From Datisca glomerata (lineage: Eukaryota; Streptophyta; Magnoliopsida; Cucurbitales; Datiscaceae): DNA of 64,000 bases. Positions 12,226-24,153 of this stretch are shown in pieces. The notes beneath the pieces were generated by a model. The model was given only the letters and a program-made list of their open reading frames with translations. It made no database searches and was not told the DNA's origin. Numbering within the stretch: position 1 is the first letter of the stretch; each line of letters begins with the position of its first letter. The position numbers were made by a program, and so were the translations under genes. The stretch is taken from contig QANY01009128.1 in the NCBI GenBank assembly GCA_003255025.1, positions 317,536-381,535 of the forward strand. Reading direction: 5' to 3'.

Positions 12226-12875
12226 TAGGTATATGAAAATGACTAACTGTGTGAAAATGACTAAATGTATGAAAATGACCAAGTGTGTGAAAATGACTAA
12301 ATGTATGAAAATGACCAAGTGTGTGAAAATGACCGTGTGTATCAAAATAGTTAAGTGTATCAAAACACTTCTGTTAAAAGCGCTACCTTGTGAAAATGTT
12401 TAAGTACATGAAAAATAGTTGAGTTCCATCAAAACATGTAGATGAAAATGGAAAAGTAGAGAAAATTTCTAAGCGTATGAAAATATGGCTAAGTGATAAA
12501 ATAAGTACATAAAAATGACAAAGGGTGAGAAAATTGTTAAGTGAATGAAAATTTTGCGTGTATGTGAAAAATTATAAAAATGGCCAAGTGTATGTGAAAA
12601 TGACTTAGTGCATGAAAATATGATTAAGCGTATAAAAATGATCAAGTCTAGCAAAATAACTACATGAAAATGACAAGTATATGAAAGTGATCAAGTGTGT
12701 GAATATATAATTTATTGACTATGATAAAGTATGTAAAATTATATAAGTGTATGAAATGACCAAATGTGTGAAAATGACTAAGTGCATGAAAATGTTTAAG
12801 TGTGTGAAATTGGCTAAGTTGTAAAATTTATTAAGTGTGTAAAAATGACAAAGAGTATGAGCAAGTATAGGAAAA
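12225..12875 (+). repeat. 18-bp minisatellite, array 2
   Basis: Same unit as at 9785-10698. It includes an almost regular stretch of 'tgaaaatgactaaatgta' near 12240-12340. Confidence 0.9.
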
Positions 12876-13200
12876 CCCGCCACTAAAGACACTAAACCCG
12901 CCGTAATATACACTAAAACCACCATAATTGGTACTAAAATCATCGTAATACATATTAAAACCGCCTCAATAGACACTAAAACTGCCGCAATAGACACTAA
13001 AATTGCTGCAATAGACATTAAAACCATCGGTATTGAGGACCTAAACATCCAAACGCCATACTAGGGCCCAAATGCCACAATGAGGACCTAAACGCCATCA
13101 CTATATGCATAGCAAGTCTCCATGTAGTGATGGCGTTTCGAGCCAAGAGGTGGCGTTTGGGCTCCGAAACGTCATTCTCTTAGTGGCGTTTGGGTTACTA
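12873..13200 (+). repeat. 'actaaaaccgcc' repeat followed by 'ggcgttt' words
   Basis: Units of about 20-24 bp built on 'acactaaaaccgccataat' run to about 13045. They are followed by CG-rich words such as 'atggcgtttcgagcc' and 'gtggcgtttggg'. Similar CCGCC units recur near 18735-18860 and 19845-19965. Confidence 0.75.
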
Positions 13201-13224
13201 ACGCCAAAATAATGTTAGATTTAA

Positions 13225-13760
13225 ATAATATATTTTATAGAATTATAAATTAAAATTGTAAATGAAGTAATTTTCAACTTTTCTAGGGTTATAATTATAA
13301 AATAAAAGGTAAATTTCAAATTTTAGTATATAATTTCAAACTTTCAGTGAATAAGTTCGATTTAATGGTAGAGTCTAACGCTGCGGTTATACCTATTTGT
13401 CAAATCGATAAATATGATTTACCGACCATCATAACATCAAGACCTATAGAAGCATAAAGTTAAAAGATAATATGGTTCCATTGTTGTGTCCATTCACTAA
13501 AAGACCATATAAATTGCTAAATTGGGGCTTTGCTTATGAGCATTTCATGCTTTGGCACATGGATATGATGGCATTTGCCCCCACTTCAGATGTTAAATTG
13601 ACCAAGTGACAAAAAGTACATAAAAGTGGTAAAGGGTTAAAAATTACTAAGTGAATGAAAATTTTCAAGTACGTGAAAACTATTTTACTTGGTACTTGTA
13701 ATTAAACCACAACAATATAATCAAGAATACGTTCTTAAGTGTTTATGAATAAGTATTTAA
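13225..13760 (+). repeat. Dispersed repeat block, copy 2 (partial)
   Basis: It carries the landmarks 'gggttataattataaaataaaagg', the 'tcaaatcgataaatatgattta' region and 'catcaagacctata', then diverges from about 13470. Its relatives are listed at 10696. Confidence 0.65.
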
Positions 13761-13975
13761 TTGTTTTAACAATTCATGCATTTAGCCTAAGTGTGAAAAT
13801 ATAGCTAAGTGCAGGAGAATAATTAAGTGTATCAAAATAAGTACATAAAAATGACAAAGTATGAGAAAATTACTAAGTGAATGAAAAATGCTACGTGCAT
13901 GTGAAAATAAAAAATGACCAAGTGTATGAAAATGGCTAAGGGTATGAAAATACCCAAGTGTGTGAAATTAAATAC
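13605..13975 (+). repeat. 18-bp minisatellite, array 3 (interrupted)
   Basis: Short runs of the 'tgaaaatgactaagtg' unit at about 13605-13690 and 13790-13975, separated by unrelated AT-rich sequence. Confidence 0.75.
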
Positions 13976-14034
13976 TAAACCCGCCACACTAGGGCCGAAC
14001 ACTACAATGAGGACCTAAACGTCATCACCACATG

Positions 14035-14260
14035 GTGAGTCGTCATTCATGACTGCGTTTGGGGCCTGTTGGTTGCGTTTGGCCCCCAAACGCCAAACAT
14101 ACAGACGTTTGGCTCGTGTCACCGTGAAACGGGCCCAAACATGTCCAGCGGGCCTCAAAGCTAGTCATGGCTGGCGAATCACCTGCCATGACTGACGTTT
14201 GGGGCTTGTTAGTCGCGTTTGGGCCCCAAACACCAGACACACATGCGTTTGGTCATAATA
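14035..14260 (+). repeat. CG-rich duplicated block with palindromes
   Basis: Two related stretches of about 100 bp (about 14050-14120 and 14180-14255) hold 'gcgtttgggccccaaac', 'catgactg.cgtttggggc' and 'cgtttggctcg'. The TTTGGGCCCCAAA core is self-complementary. The stretch stands out by GC content from its AT-rich surroundings. Confidence 0.75.
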
Positions 14261-14274
14261 CTCCCTATTATACT

Positions 14275-14990
14275 TAAAAAAGCCCGGATGGATAAATAAT
14301 AATAAAACATATTTATATGCTTATAAGTTAAAATATAAATAGGCTGTTTTTTAAATTTTTTGGGGTTATAATTTATAAAATAAAAGGTTAAAATTTTAAA
14401 TTTCAATATCAATTTCAAACTTTTAGCGGATATGTTCAATTTAATGATGAAATCTGACCTTGAGGGTTATACATGTTCATCAAACCGATAAATAGGATTT
14501 ACCTACCACCATAATATCACGACCATATAATTATATATGGAGAAACCCCGTCTCACTCTATACTTATCACAAAAGCACAATAACATTATCATTGATAACT
14601 TTTTACAAGTTTATGAATAAGTGTTCAATTGTATCAGGAAACCTTAATTGATCCAATCTAATTTCACATAATAAGTGAGTATCATAAATGTTTGCATTGA
14701 AATAACAAGTTTTTCCTAAATTTATCAATGATTTTTCTGGTGTACGGTAAATAATTATAAAAATATCAATTTTACGATTGATTATGAAGAATGGCGTTAG
14801 AGCAAAAAAAACTAGCGATTGGGAGGATGACAAGCGATCGCGTATTTATACATGGCGTTTAGGAATGAAACAGATGATTGGAGGCATAAAATTAGCGCTT
14901 GGCTTTGACGATGCGACTAGCACCTTTAGGATGACGTTTAAGAGCTAAAAATAGGTGATTCGCCTATTAGGTATGGCGATTAGGTTTTAC
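14275..14990 (+). repeat. Dispersed repeat block, copy 3 (most complete)
   Basis: It includes all the landmarks named for the block at 10696, in the same order and orientation. It ends with 'atggcgtttaggaatg' and 'ttggctttgacgatgcg' words just before the array at 14990. Confidence 0.75.
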
Positions 14991-16005
14991 GTATTTAGTG
15001 AATCCCACTATATAATTAGTGAACCCCAGTACGTATTTGGTGAACCCCTCCAAAAATTATTATTTTATACATATTTGGTGAACCCACTACGTAATTGGTG
15101 AATCCCAGTACGTAATTGGTGAGCCCCAGTACATATTTTGTGAACCCCTCCAAGAATTAATAATTTGTACATATTTTATGAATCTCACTACGTAATTAGT
15201 GAACCTCAGTACGTAATTGGTGAACTCAAGTACGTATTTGGTGAACCCTTCTAAGAATTATTAATTTGTACATAATTGGTGAATCCCCTACGTAATTGGT
15301 GAATCCTAGTACGTAATTGGTGAATCCTAGTATGTATTTGGTGAATCCCTCTAAGAATTATTATTTTGTACGTATTTGGTGAATCTCAATATGTAATTGG
15401 TGAACCCAGTACGTATTTGGTGAAACCCTCCAAAAATTATTAATTTGTACATGTTTGATGAACCCACTACGTAATTGGTGAATCCCAGTACATAATTGGT
15501 GAACCCCATTACATATTTGGTGAACCTCCCCAGAATTATTAATTTGTACGTATTTGGTGAAACTCACTACGTAATTGGTGAACCCTAGTACGTATTTGAT
15601 GAACCCATCCAAAAATTATTAATTTGTACGTATTTGGTGAACCTCACTACATAATTAGTGAACCTCACTACGTACTTGGTGAACCCCACTACGTAATTGG
15701 TGAACCTCACTACGTACTTGGTGAACCCCACTAAGTATTTGGTGAACTCCTCCAAGAATTATTAATTTGTACATATTTGGTGAACCCCACTAAGTAATTG
15801 GTGAACCCCAGTACGTAATTGGTGACACCACTACGTATTTGGTGAGCCCCTCCAAGAATTATTAATTTGTACGTATTTTGTGAACCCCACTATGTAATTG
15901 GTGAACCCTGTACGTAATTGGTGAACCTCACCACAAATTTGATGAACACCCTCAAAGAATTATTAATGCACCTACTTGGTGAATCTAGTACGTACTTGGT
16001 GAACA
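14990..16005 (-). repeat. Tandem array of ~20-bp units (TACGTAATTGGTGAACCCC)
   Basis: Units of about 20 bp alternate 'tacgtaattggtgaacccc' and 'gtacgtatttggtgaac'. They are grouped into higher-order units of about 100-120 bp by the spacer 'ctccaagaattattaattt'. Reverse-complemented, spacer and units match the vocabulary of the 11210-12225 array, so the two are inverted relatives. Confidence 0.9.
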
Positions 16006-16129
16006 AAAAAAATTGTTATCTGTTGGGCTTTGTGTGGCCTAGATTGCTACAAAAGTAAAGTTTTCCTTAAAACTAAAATGACATCTTCTGAGTTGTAAAT
16101 TTCACTGATTTAATTTATTCTCAATCAAT

Positions 16130-16650
16130 TTGAGATAGACCGTGTATCCCGACATTGATGCTGGGATTAATCCTCATTATTGGATCTGGTCAGGACAATC
16201 TCAGCATTTTATTTCCTTTGTGACTGGCTAAATAGATCTTCATCTGCTTCTTCTACTTTTCCCCTTTCTCCTTTCCTTATTTCTTTCATTCGATTTCAAA
16301 TCTAAGGCACACAAACATATCCGACGATTTTCCTAACCCTCAAGCAGCTCCTCTACTGATGACTATACTATCAACGATTCCTCCTTCTATTGTGCCTTCA
16401 TCGGCTCCAGTCGTATCTCCCACATCAAGGATTCTGGCTCTATAAAAAATTGGTTCACCAAGACAACCACTGCCATCTAGCAAGAAGATTGAAGGCTCTA
16501 GTCTTTGCCCTCATCTCTTTGTAGTCTGAGCTCTTCTCTCTCTGTGTAAGTATCGTCTGCTCTCTCTCAGTCTCTCTCTCTCTCTCTTTCTCTCTCTCTC
16601 GCTCGCTCTCTCAGACGTTTATTCTCCGTACAAGAAAAATGTACTCTCTA
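16130..16650 (+). repeat. Terminus and leader of repeat family, copy 3
   Basis: 'Cgacattgatgctgggat' followed by 'ttggatctg' and 'caggacaatctcagc' matches the starts near 6636 (+) and 38910 (-). A CT-rich leader with a (TC)n tract at about 16555-16615 follows, as in the other copies. Confidence 0.55.
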
Positions 16651-17935
16651 TTTTGGGTTTCATGTTCAAGAATGAGAAACCAGGAGAAACCAAGAGGCTT
16701 GTCGAGCAAAGCCTCTCTCCCTATTTTTCGAAGTCTGTTTCTCCCTATTTTTTGAAGACATGGACTAAGTGTGTTTCTCCCTTTGTGAATGACCAGAAGC
16801 TAGGGAACAAGAAATGTACGCTCCTCTTCTTTCAATCTTTCTCAACGCCCTATTTTTCATTAATTTATTCTGAAATATTCTCTAGACTAAGTCTGTTTCT
16901 CTCTTCGTGAACGATCGAAAGCTAGGGCACACGAACGATTAATTTGGTCATGTTCAAGTTGATTCTGGTTGTTTTTCAATAGTCTCAGAAGTTCTCCCAC
17001 AAAGCTCAAAGTAGAAGATCCCACACGAAGCTCACCTAGGAGAAATCTTAGAATTTTCTTCCTGTCACGGGTAAAATCTGAGAATAAAATAAAATCTGAT
17101 GATGTAAATTAATTCTTAGTTATTCTGAGTTGATGGGGTTCACCCAATCATATAGTGAGCTTTATTAGCAGTGTATCTGATTTTGGTATTTGTTTATATG
17201 ATGACTGTAAGTTTATCATTATGATTCTAGGTATTATCTGATATGATGGCCGTAAGTTTATCATTCTGATTCTAGTATTAGCTGATATGATGTCTATAAG
17301 TTTATACATAACTTTTTGTTCTCGCTTAAGATATCAAGGATCTTTATATAGCCTTGGTAAGACAATCTATAACTACATTCTTTACACGATCAGAATGCTT
17401 TAATTTACGTCATTGTTTCAATAGTTAATACTCTTATTCTTATGTAGATTTCTAATAGATTTGCTAAAAATTTGAGTACAGAATGTCTTGTCTCACTATG
17501 ATGATTAAAGTGCACTATTGGTACTTCAACTATAGGTGCCTCAAATGTTAAAATACTTTTGCATTCAAAATTCGGAGAGCAACAATTCTCTTCAATTCTG
17601 GTCGGCATGAGCGGAAAACATGACTTATGATTGAAGAATCGGAAGTCTTATGATTCTTTCTTCATATTATTAAGATTCTTAATTATTGGAAATTCGAGGT
17701 GTAATGGAGGAATTGATCGCTCAACATGTAAAAGTTTAGCCAAAAAACATTTGATATATAAGCAATGAAACTTTTACATACTCCATATTGTCTCGTGAAA
17801 CTCACAATACGATAGAATACGGAAAACAATATAATTATTTGATAATTGATTACTTTTGATAGCCAAAGGTTATAAAATATTCACTAGATACCATATATGC
17901 TAAGATTTTAACGGTGAAATTTTGTTTTGTCGGTG
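16650..17935 (+). other. Unassigned interior of repeat-family copy 3
   Basis: An open frame from 16653 to 16910 reads through repeated 'cctatttttcg/ctccctattttttg' segments and has no recognisable domain. Three 'ctgatatgatggcgtaagtttatc' units near 17190-17310 form a short tandem repeat. The rest is AT-rich without features I can name. Confidence 0.35.
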
Positions 17936-17939
17936 AAAC

Positions 17940-18735
17940 AATATATGAAAATGGCTAAGCGTGTGAATAAAAATGGCTAAGTGTGTGAAAATGGACAAGT
18001 AAATCAAAATGACTAATTGTGTCTAAATAAAAATGGTTAAGTGTGTGCAAATAAAAATTCTAAGTATGTGAAAATGGATAAGTACATGAAAATGGCCAAG
18101 TGTGTGCAAATATGAATGACTAAATGTGTGAAAATTGCTAAGCGTTTGAAAATGATGAAGTGTGAAAATGGATAAACGTATGAAAATAACTAAAAGTGTA
18201 CGAAAATATGGCTAAGTGTATGTTGAAATGCCTAAATGTATGAAAATATGACTAAGTGCATGAAATTAGCTAAGTGTGTGTGACTAAGTTTTAAAATGGC
18301 TAAGTGTAGAACAAAAATCACCGGTACAGAACCAAAAACCGCCGCAATTGATAGGATTATAAATTTAAAAAGTAATGGATAAGTGTGTGAAAAATGGCGA
18401 GCATATGAAAATGACAATATGTGTGAGAATGAATAAGTGTGTGAAAATAACTAATTATATGAAAATGTGTGAAAGTGGCCCAATACACTATAGATCTCAT
18501 TGTGAAAAATTGCCAAGCATATGAAAATGTGTGAAAATAATTAAGTATTTGAAAATAAAAAAGTGTGAAAATTGTTAAGTGTGTGAAACTGGCTAAGTGC
18601 ATGAAAATTATTAAATGTATATAATGGTTAAGTATTTAAATATGGCTAAGTGACAAAACAAAGGGTTAAAAATGACTAAGTGACTAACTGTATGTGGCTA
18701 AAATGTAAGAATGGCCAAGTGTTGAAAAAGTCATC
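17940..18735 (+). repeat. 18-bp minisatellite, array 4
   Basis: Degenerate 'tgaaaatggctaagtgtg' units, with a short CCGCC interruption near 18320-18350. In this copy the array again lies downstream of the leader segment. Confidence 0.85.
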
Positions 18736-19045
18736 GGTTTAGAACAAAAAACTATCGGTATAAAAATAAAACCGCCGGTAAAGACTAGAAACCATCTCAA
18801 TAGATACTAAAAATCACCTGTATAGATACAAAACCGTTGGTATAGATCCAACTGAAAACATGGCGGTTACGCCACAATCGCTACCTGCAGGTCGTAAACA
18901 CTTTTTATCCATGACGATTCACCATGCGCATATAGCGATTCGCCATATATTTACGGCGTTCACCATATATTTACGATGATTCACCATATACAAATATGAC
19001 GAATAGTATATTTTTTGTTTATAGGGTTAATTTTGACAACAAAAT
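18735..19045 (+). repeat. CCGCC repeats and 'gattcgccatata' words
   Basis: Units of 'aaaccgccggtatagata' type to about 18860, then near-palindromic 'atagcgattcgccatat' and 'acgatgattcaccatata' repeats around 18910-18990. Confidence 0.7.
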
Positions 19046-19680
19046 TAGGTTAGATTTTAAAAAATATATTTATATGCTTATAAATTGAAACGTAAATGGG
19101 GTTATTTTTCAAATTTTATGGGATTATAATTATAAAATATAAGGTTAAATTTCAAATTTCAATATTTAATTTCAAGCATTCAGTGGATATGTTCGATTTA
19201 ATAGTAGAATTCGACATTGGGGTTATATGTGTTCGCCAAACCGATAAATATGATTTACTAGTCATCATAATATCAAGACCTATAATTATATATGGTGAAA
19301 ACGTGTCTCGGTCGATACATGTCATAAAAGCACAACAACATTATCTATGATAACTTTTATCGAGTTTATGAGTAAGTGTTCAATTACTTCAGGAATCTCT
19401 ATTTAATTCAATCTACTATCACATAATACGTGAATATGGTGAATGCTTGCATTTAGAGAATGAGTTTTTTTCTATTTTTATTGATTATTTGTCCGATGTA
19501 CGGTAATTAATTAAAAAATAACACTTTTAGATATTTAGTGAAGATGGCAATTAGGGCCAAATAAATGGTTATTAGAGCCAAATAAATGGCATTTAGGGGC
19601 CTCATAGGTGATCGCCAGTTTAACTATGGCGTTTAGGATGTTGATTGGCGATTGGAGCTATTAAACTGGCGTTTGGCAAC
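19045..19680 (+). repeat. Dispersed repeat block, copy 4
   Basis: Same landmark order as the block at 10696, ending with 'ttggcgattggagctattaaactggcgtttgg'-type words. The 84-residue open frame in it has no domain and lies wholly in repeat sequence. Confidence 0.75.
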
Positions 19681-19699
19681 CATTAAATACGTATAAGGA

Positions 19700-20365
19700 T
19701 TAAATGTTTCAAAATGACTAAGTATACGACTAAGTGACAAAACAAATGCATACAAATGGTAAAGGGTTAAAAATTATTAAGTAAATAAAAATTGTCAAGT
19801 GTATTTGGATAAAATAGAAAAGTGAGTAAGTGTAGAAACAAAACCGCCGCTATAGAAACAAAAACCGCCGGTATAGAAACAAAACCGTCGGGAAATACAG
19901 AATAACCACCGCAATAGATACTGAAACCGCCACTAAATACACTAAAAATGCCGGTATAAATCCAACTGAGAACATGGCAATTAAGACTCCAATCGCTATC
20001 TGCAGGTCCTAATCATTTTTTACCCATGATGAATCACCATGAGCATATGGCGAATCGCCATATATTCTGGCGATTGGCCATATATTTACGAGGATTAGCC
20101 ATATACAAATATAGAGATTTTTTTTTAATTTTAGGGTTAATTTTAATGTCAAACGTTTAGCGGATATGTTTGATTTAAAGGTAAAATCTGACGTTGAGGG
20201 TTATACGTATTCGTTAAGCTGATAAATAGGATTTATCGACCATCATAACATCACAACCTATAAATATATATGGTGAAAGATCATCTCGTTCAATAATTGT
20301 CATAAAAGCACAACAACATTATTAGTGACACTGTTTATCGAGTTTCTTCGTCGATTCATATTGGT
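19700..20365 (+). repeat. Short minisatellite, CCGCC repeats and repeat block copy 5
   Basis: In order: a short run of the 18-bp unit (about 19705-19830), CCGCC units (19845-19965), 'gcgaatcgccatatat' words (20030-20110), and a truncated copy of the dispersed block (20135-20365). This repeats the order seen at 18735-19680. Confidence 0.7.
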
Positions 20366-20520
20366 TCGATCCAGTTTTATTTGTATTTTTTGACTCGGTT
20401 TGGTGCAGTTCCTGTGCACAAGTCGGTTTGGTTTCACTTAATGAAAAACCACACTTGCGGTTCGATTCTATAAATCTCCTTAAACTGTACCGAACCGATT
20501 ACACCCCTAATATGGACAAA
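20366..20520. mobile_element. Short element with 'accgaacc' motifs, unassigned
   Basis: Minus-strand sequence opens 'aggggtgtaatcggttcggt' next to the broken end of the copia element and is rich in 'aaccgaacc/ggttcg' words. Such termini are common in small plant DNA transposons, but I could not define both ends or a target duplication. Confidence 0.3.
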
Positions 20521-20539
20521 GATGATGGTAATACTCACA

Positions 20540-22908
20540 ACCAGAAGGCTTTAAAAACTTCTAATCAGGAGTTTTGTTAAAGAGAACCTGATATGTAGAT
20601 AAAATAGAAAGTTTAGGTGTTGGAAGTCTACTAATAAGGTATGATGCAGTAAGGAAAGCATGTCACCAGAAATATGTAGGCACACGAGCATGTGCAAGCA
20701 GTATGAGGCCTGTTTCAACCAAGTGCATGTGTTTACGTTTTGCACTGCCATTTTGATTGTGGGAATGAGGACGAGAATATCGAAACCAAATCCCATTGGT
20801 GTTTAAAAACTATTCAAAAACTCATATTGCCCTCCCCCATTAGAATGGTTAGTTTTGATTGTTGTAGAGAACTGGTTTTCTACTAGGTCTTTGAACTGTC
20901 AGAAGACTTTGAAAGCTTCAAATTTCAATTTGAGGGGTAAATCCAGCTATATCTACTGAAATCATCAAAGAAGAGTATATAATACTTATATCCATCTTTG
21001 TAACTGACTGGAGCAGGGCCCTAAAGATTAGTATGGATCAACTCAAGGGGTTTTGTAGCATGAGAATCTGACAAGGGATGATGCAAAATATTAATTTTTC
21101 TCGTAGGGCAGGTAGTACAAAATGTATTATTTGAGGCAGAAATTGTTATCTTACATTGATTAAGCATTTGTGAAACAATCTTAACACTTAGATGCCCAAG
21201 TTTGATATGCCATAATTGAAAATCAGACAAAAGACATGTATTCTAATACATGTCTTTATTACAGATTGAAAAAAGGCAAAAGGTTTGCACTTATTGAAGC
21301 TGAAAGAATTTACAGATTGATAAGAAGTACCTTGATTTTGAACAAACTTTTGAAATCAAAAGACAAAATTGAACTAGTGTTAGAATTATTACCAAACACA
21401 TTACGAGAGTATTTTGTGCAACTTTTGACAGGATGCATGTTGACAGGATTAGCATCAGTAATATGATATATCAATGTAGCAATTTCTTTAGTAATTGGCA
21501 ACATAAGCTCATAGAGACCTCCTTTAAGCCTCTATTTGAGAAGAATTTTTCTGGTTGCCTCTTCCTTAACAAGCAATAATAAGCACGAAATTCAATAAAC
21601 AATCAGTTATCCTTTGTTAATTTAGAGACACCGATAAGGTTCTTTTTGAAGCTAGGTACCTTAAGAATAGATTTTAGTTTAAAACAGTAGAAGTTTGAGG
21701 AATGGGAAGAGAAGTTGAACCTAAATGAGTGATATGAAGGACCTTACCATCATCTATAACCAATTTTTCCTTGTCAATGTACTCCTGTGAAAGATGAAAG
21801 TTGTTCAAGTATGAAGAAATGTGGTTTGTTGCAGCACTATCTGCATACCAATTTGCAGCACTGTAATTGCCATATGAGCTTTGCTACCATTGTTGTGAGT
21901 GAAAAGCTAGTGTTCTGGGACTACTTTGAGAATGAACCAGAGTGTGAGTTACTTTGCAATTGGTAAGTCATGTCATACCCATTGTAGCATGTTAGTGCTA
22001 CATGACATTTTCTACCACATACTTGGCAGGTAAGTCTACCTCCAAACCTGCCACCTCTCCCCCTTCTTCTACCATTGAAGTTACCATGAATACTACCTTG
22101 ATTGTTAAAATTTTCACCTCTTCCTTTGCCAGAATTACCTTGATCAAAACTTCCATTTCCATGACCATAACTACCATTCTTTATTCCAAAGTTACTTCCA
22201 GCATAGTTTGTTGTCATTGAATACTTGACATCTAGGGCAGATTCAGAATTAGTCCTCTCGAATTCTATACTCATGACTCATTAGATGAGCCTGAACTTCC
22301 TCAAGTGTAACATCCTCACTTCTTGAGGTGACATTAACAATTACCGAATCATACTCAACTCTTAAACAATTCAAAATGTGAAGCATGAGATCTTGAGAAC
22401 TTATTAGATTTCCAGCTGCAGCTAATGCATCACCTAGATTCCTCATTTTATCGCAATAATCCCCACTACTTTGGCTACCATTTCTTACTCGTTTGGAGGA
22501 GATTCTTCAATTAGAGCACTTTTCTCTCGACTGATTAGAAAAACTTCTTTCCAATGTTTTCCACAAGTCTTTTGAATGACCATACTGCAGGATTATTCCA
22601 AGAACCCTCAGTCATGGATGAATGCAACTATCTTAGGAGAAGCTGATCCTTCCTGATCCTAACGTACTTTGGATTATCAGTACCATTAGCTAATTTTTGT
22701 TGAGGTTTTTTCTCACTACCAAAGGGAAACGAATCTAAACCATTTCCAATTACTGCTGGGACAATTTTTGATTTTCACAACATGAAGTTATCTCTATCAA
22801 ACTTAATCAAAAAGAAAAGAATTAAGCGTTGAACTAAGAGATTTGGAGAAGAAGCTATCATCACTCGAATTACCTCCGGTGCTCACACTTGATTCAACAA
22901 CCAAACTT
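20540..22908 (-). pseudogene. Decayed Ty1-copia gag-pol (gag to integrase)
   Basis: Minus-strand fragments appear in retrotransposon order. Gag with an LMLHILNCLRVEYDSVI segment lies at 22249-22446. A glycine/asparagine-rich stretch and a CCHC-like knuckle (CQVCGRKCHVALTC, last His position intact) lie at 21921-22274. A broken protease region carries an ADSAAT-like site near 21840. The GAG-pre-integrase domain (LWHIKLGHLS, CTTCPTRK) is at 21021-21230, and the start of the integrase core at 20551-20796 is frameshifted. Frameshifts and stops interrupt it throughout. Reverse transcriptase and RNase H are missing; the element is cut off near 20540. Confidence 0.85.
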
Positions 22909-22928
22909 CTGTTCTTTGATACCAAGAT
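22909..22928 (-). other. Primer binding site of the minus-strand copia element
   Basis: On the minus strand this reads TTGGTATCAAAGAACAG, close to the initiator-Met tRNA complement TGGTATCAGAGC used by copia elements. It lies between the LTR-like segment and gag. Confidence 0.6.
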
Positions 22929-22931
22929 GAG

Positions 22932-23120
22932 ATGTATAAATAAGGTTGAACATAGTAAATGTAGAAGAATAATAGAAAGATAGCTTCGAGAGTTTAGGTA
23001 AAATTGAAAACTTTCTCATTAATTACTCAATAGACTGAACTACATATACATAGACAATAACTTGATAATAATGTTCATTAACTAACATAACAGCTCAGAT
23101 AACTGATGCTAACAACACAA
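22932..23120 (-). mobile_element. Probable 5' LTR of the copia element
   Basis: A segment of about 190 bases sits immediately upstream of the primer binding site on the minus strand. It seems to begin TGTTGTTAGC and end CTCA. There is no 3' partner because the element is truncated, so the outer border is approximate. Confidence 0.45.
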
Positions 23121-24148
23121 TTAACTGATTTACTAATCACGTGACTAATGCATGATTTGCATGGTAATCACGGTTGGCTACGTCGCTGAGCAAAATCACG
23201 TTACTGAGTTGTCGTTTGTCATGCTTGTCAGCATTATGACCATCCTTGTCAATGCATATGCTTCCTAGTTAGTAATTTTCAATGAAGAAATAAATTACTT
23301 GACATACGGTTGGATTGTCCAGTTAGTTGATGAAAATGATGCCTGATTCTTGAACCTGCACCTCATGTGTGGTCGTTTACTATTTTTAGTTATTATATAG
23401 TTTATTCATATATAGTTGAGTTTAGAGAATAATTAATGTATTGTTATTCTTATTGTCTGGTTCTTCATCACACAACGCGATCATTAAAAAAAATGCAGGT
23501 CGGAGATGATTAATAAATTAATCATTGACATCTCCGCATCAAGGTGACACCAAACTTATTATTAGTGTCAATTTGAAGCATGAATTTTCATGGCTAATAA
23601 ATAAAGCAGAGCTCATATAACTAGCTCAATGTGATAGCTCTACAATTTTATCAACAGAGTATTCTTTCAATTTTTTTTCTTAAAATATATAAGCCATACC
23701 TAGTTTTAGATTATAAGCTATATATGTCTGAAACATATACAGTTTTCATACATAAACTTTGAATAAGAATATGTATTAACACATATTGATCTGGCATATG
23801 TATTAAACACAATAATTAATCAATGAAAAAAATTATATTAAACAATTGGTAGACAAATAATCCCATCAAGACAGTAATTATAATGGTATATCTCCCAAAC
23901 AGGCGAATGTTTGTAGTTTTGTACACATATAACATTTCCAAAGCCTATATCTTGAACAGAATATAATTAATAGCAAATAGAAAGAACAGAACTAATTGTG
24001 AGTAACTATTTCGGGCTCTCCGTCTTCCACTAAGCTATGCATCTTCCCTTGAGTGATAAAATTTCATAAAAAAAAAAGTGAGTATTTTTCTCTTCTTTGA
24101 ACCATTTACTAATTTAACTTAATTTATACAACTTGCTTCATTATATAA
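23121..24148. other. Intergenic, no gene recognised
   Basis: AT-rich sequence. A hairpin-forming stretch around 23495-23545 pairs 'cggagatgattaat' with 'attaatcattgacatctccg'. No domain or RNA gene was recognised. Confidence 0.45.
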
Positions 24149-24153
24149 TATAC

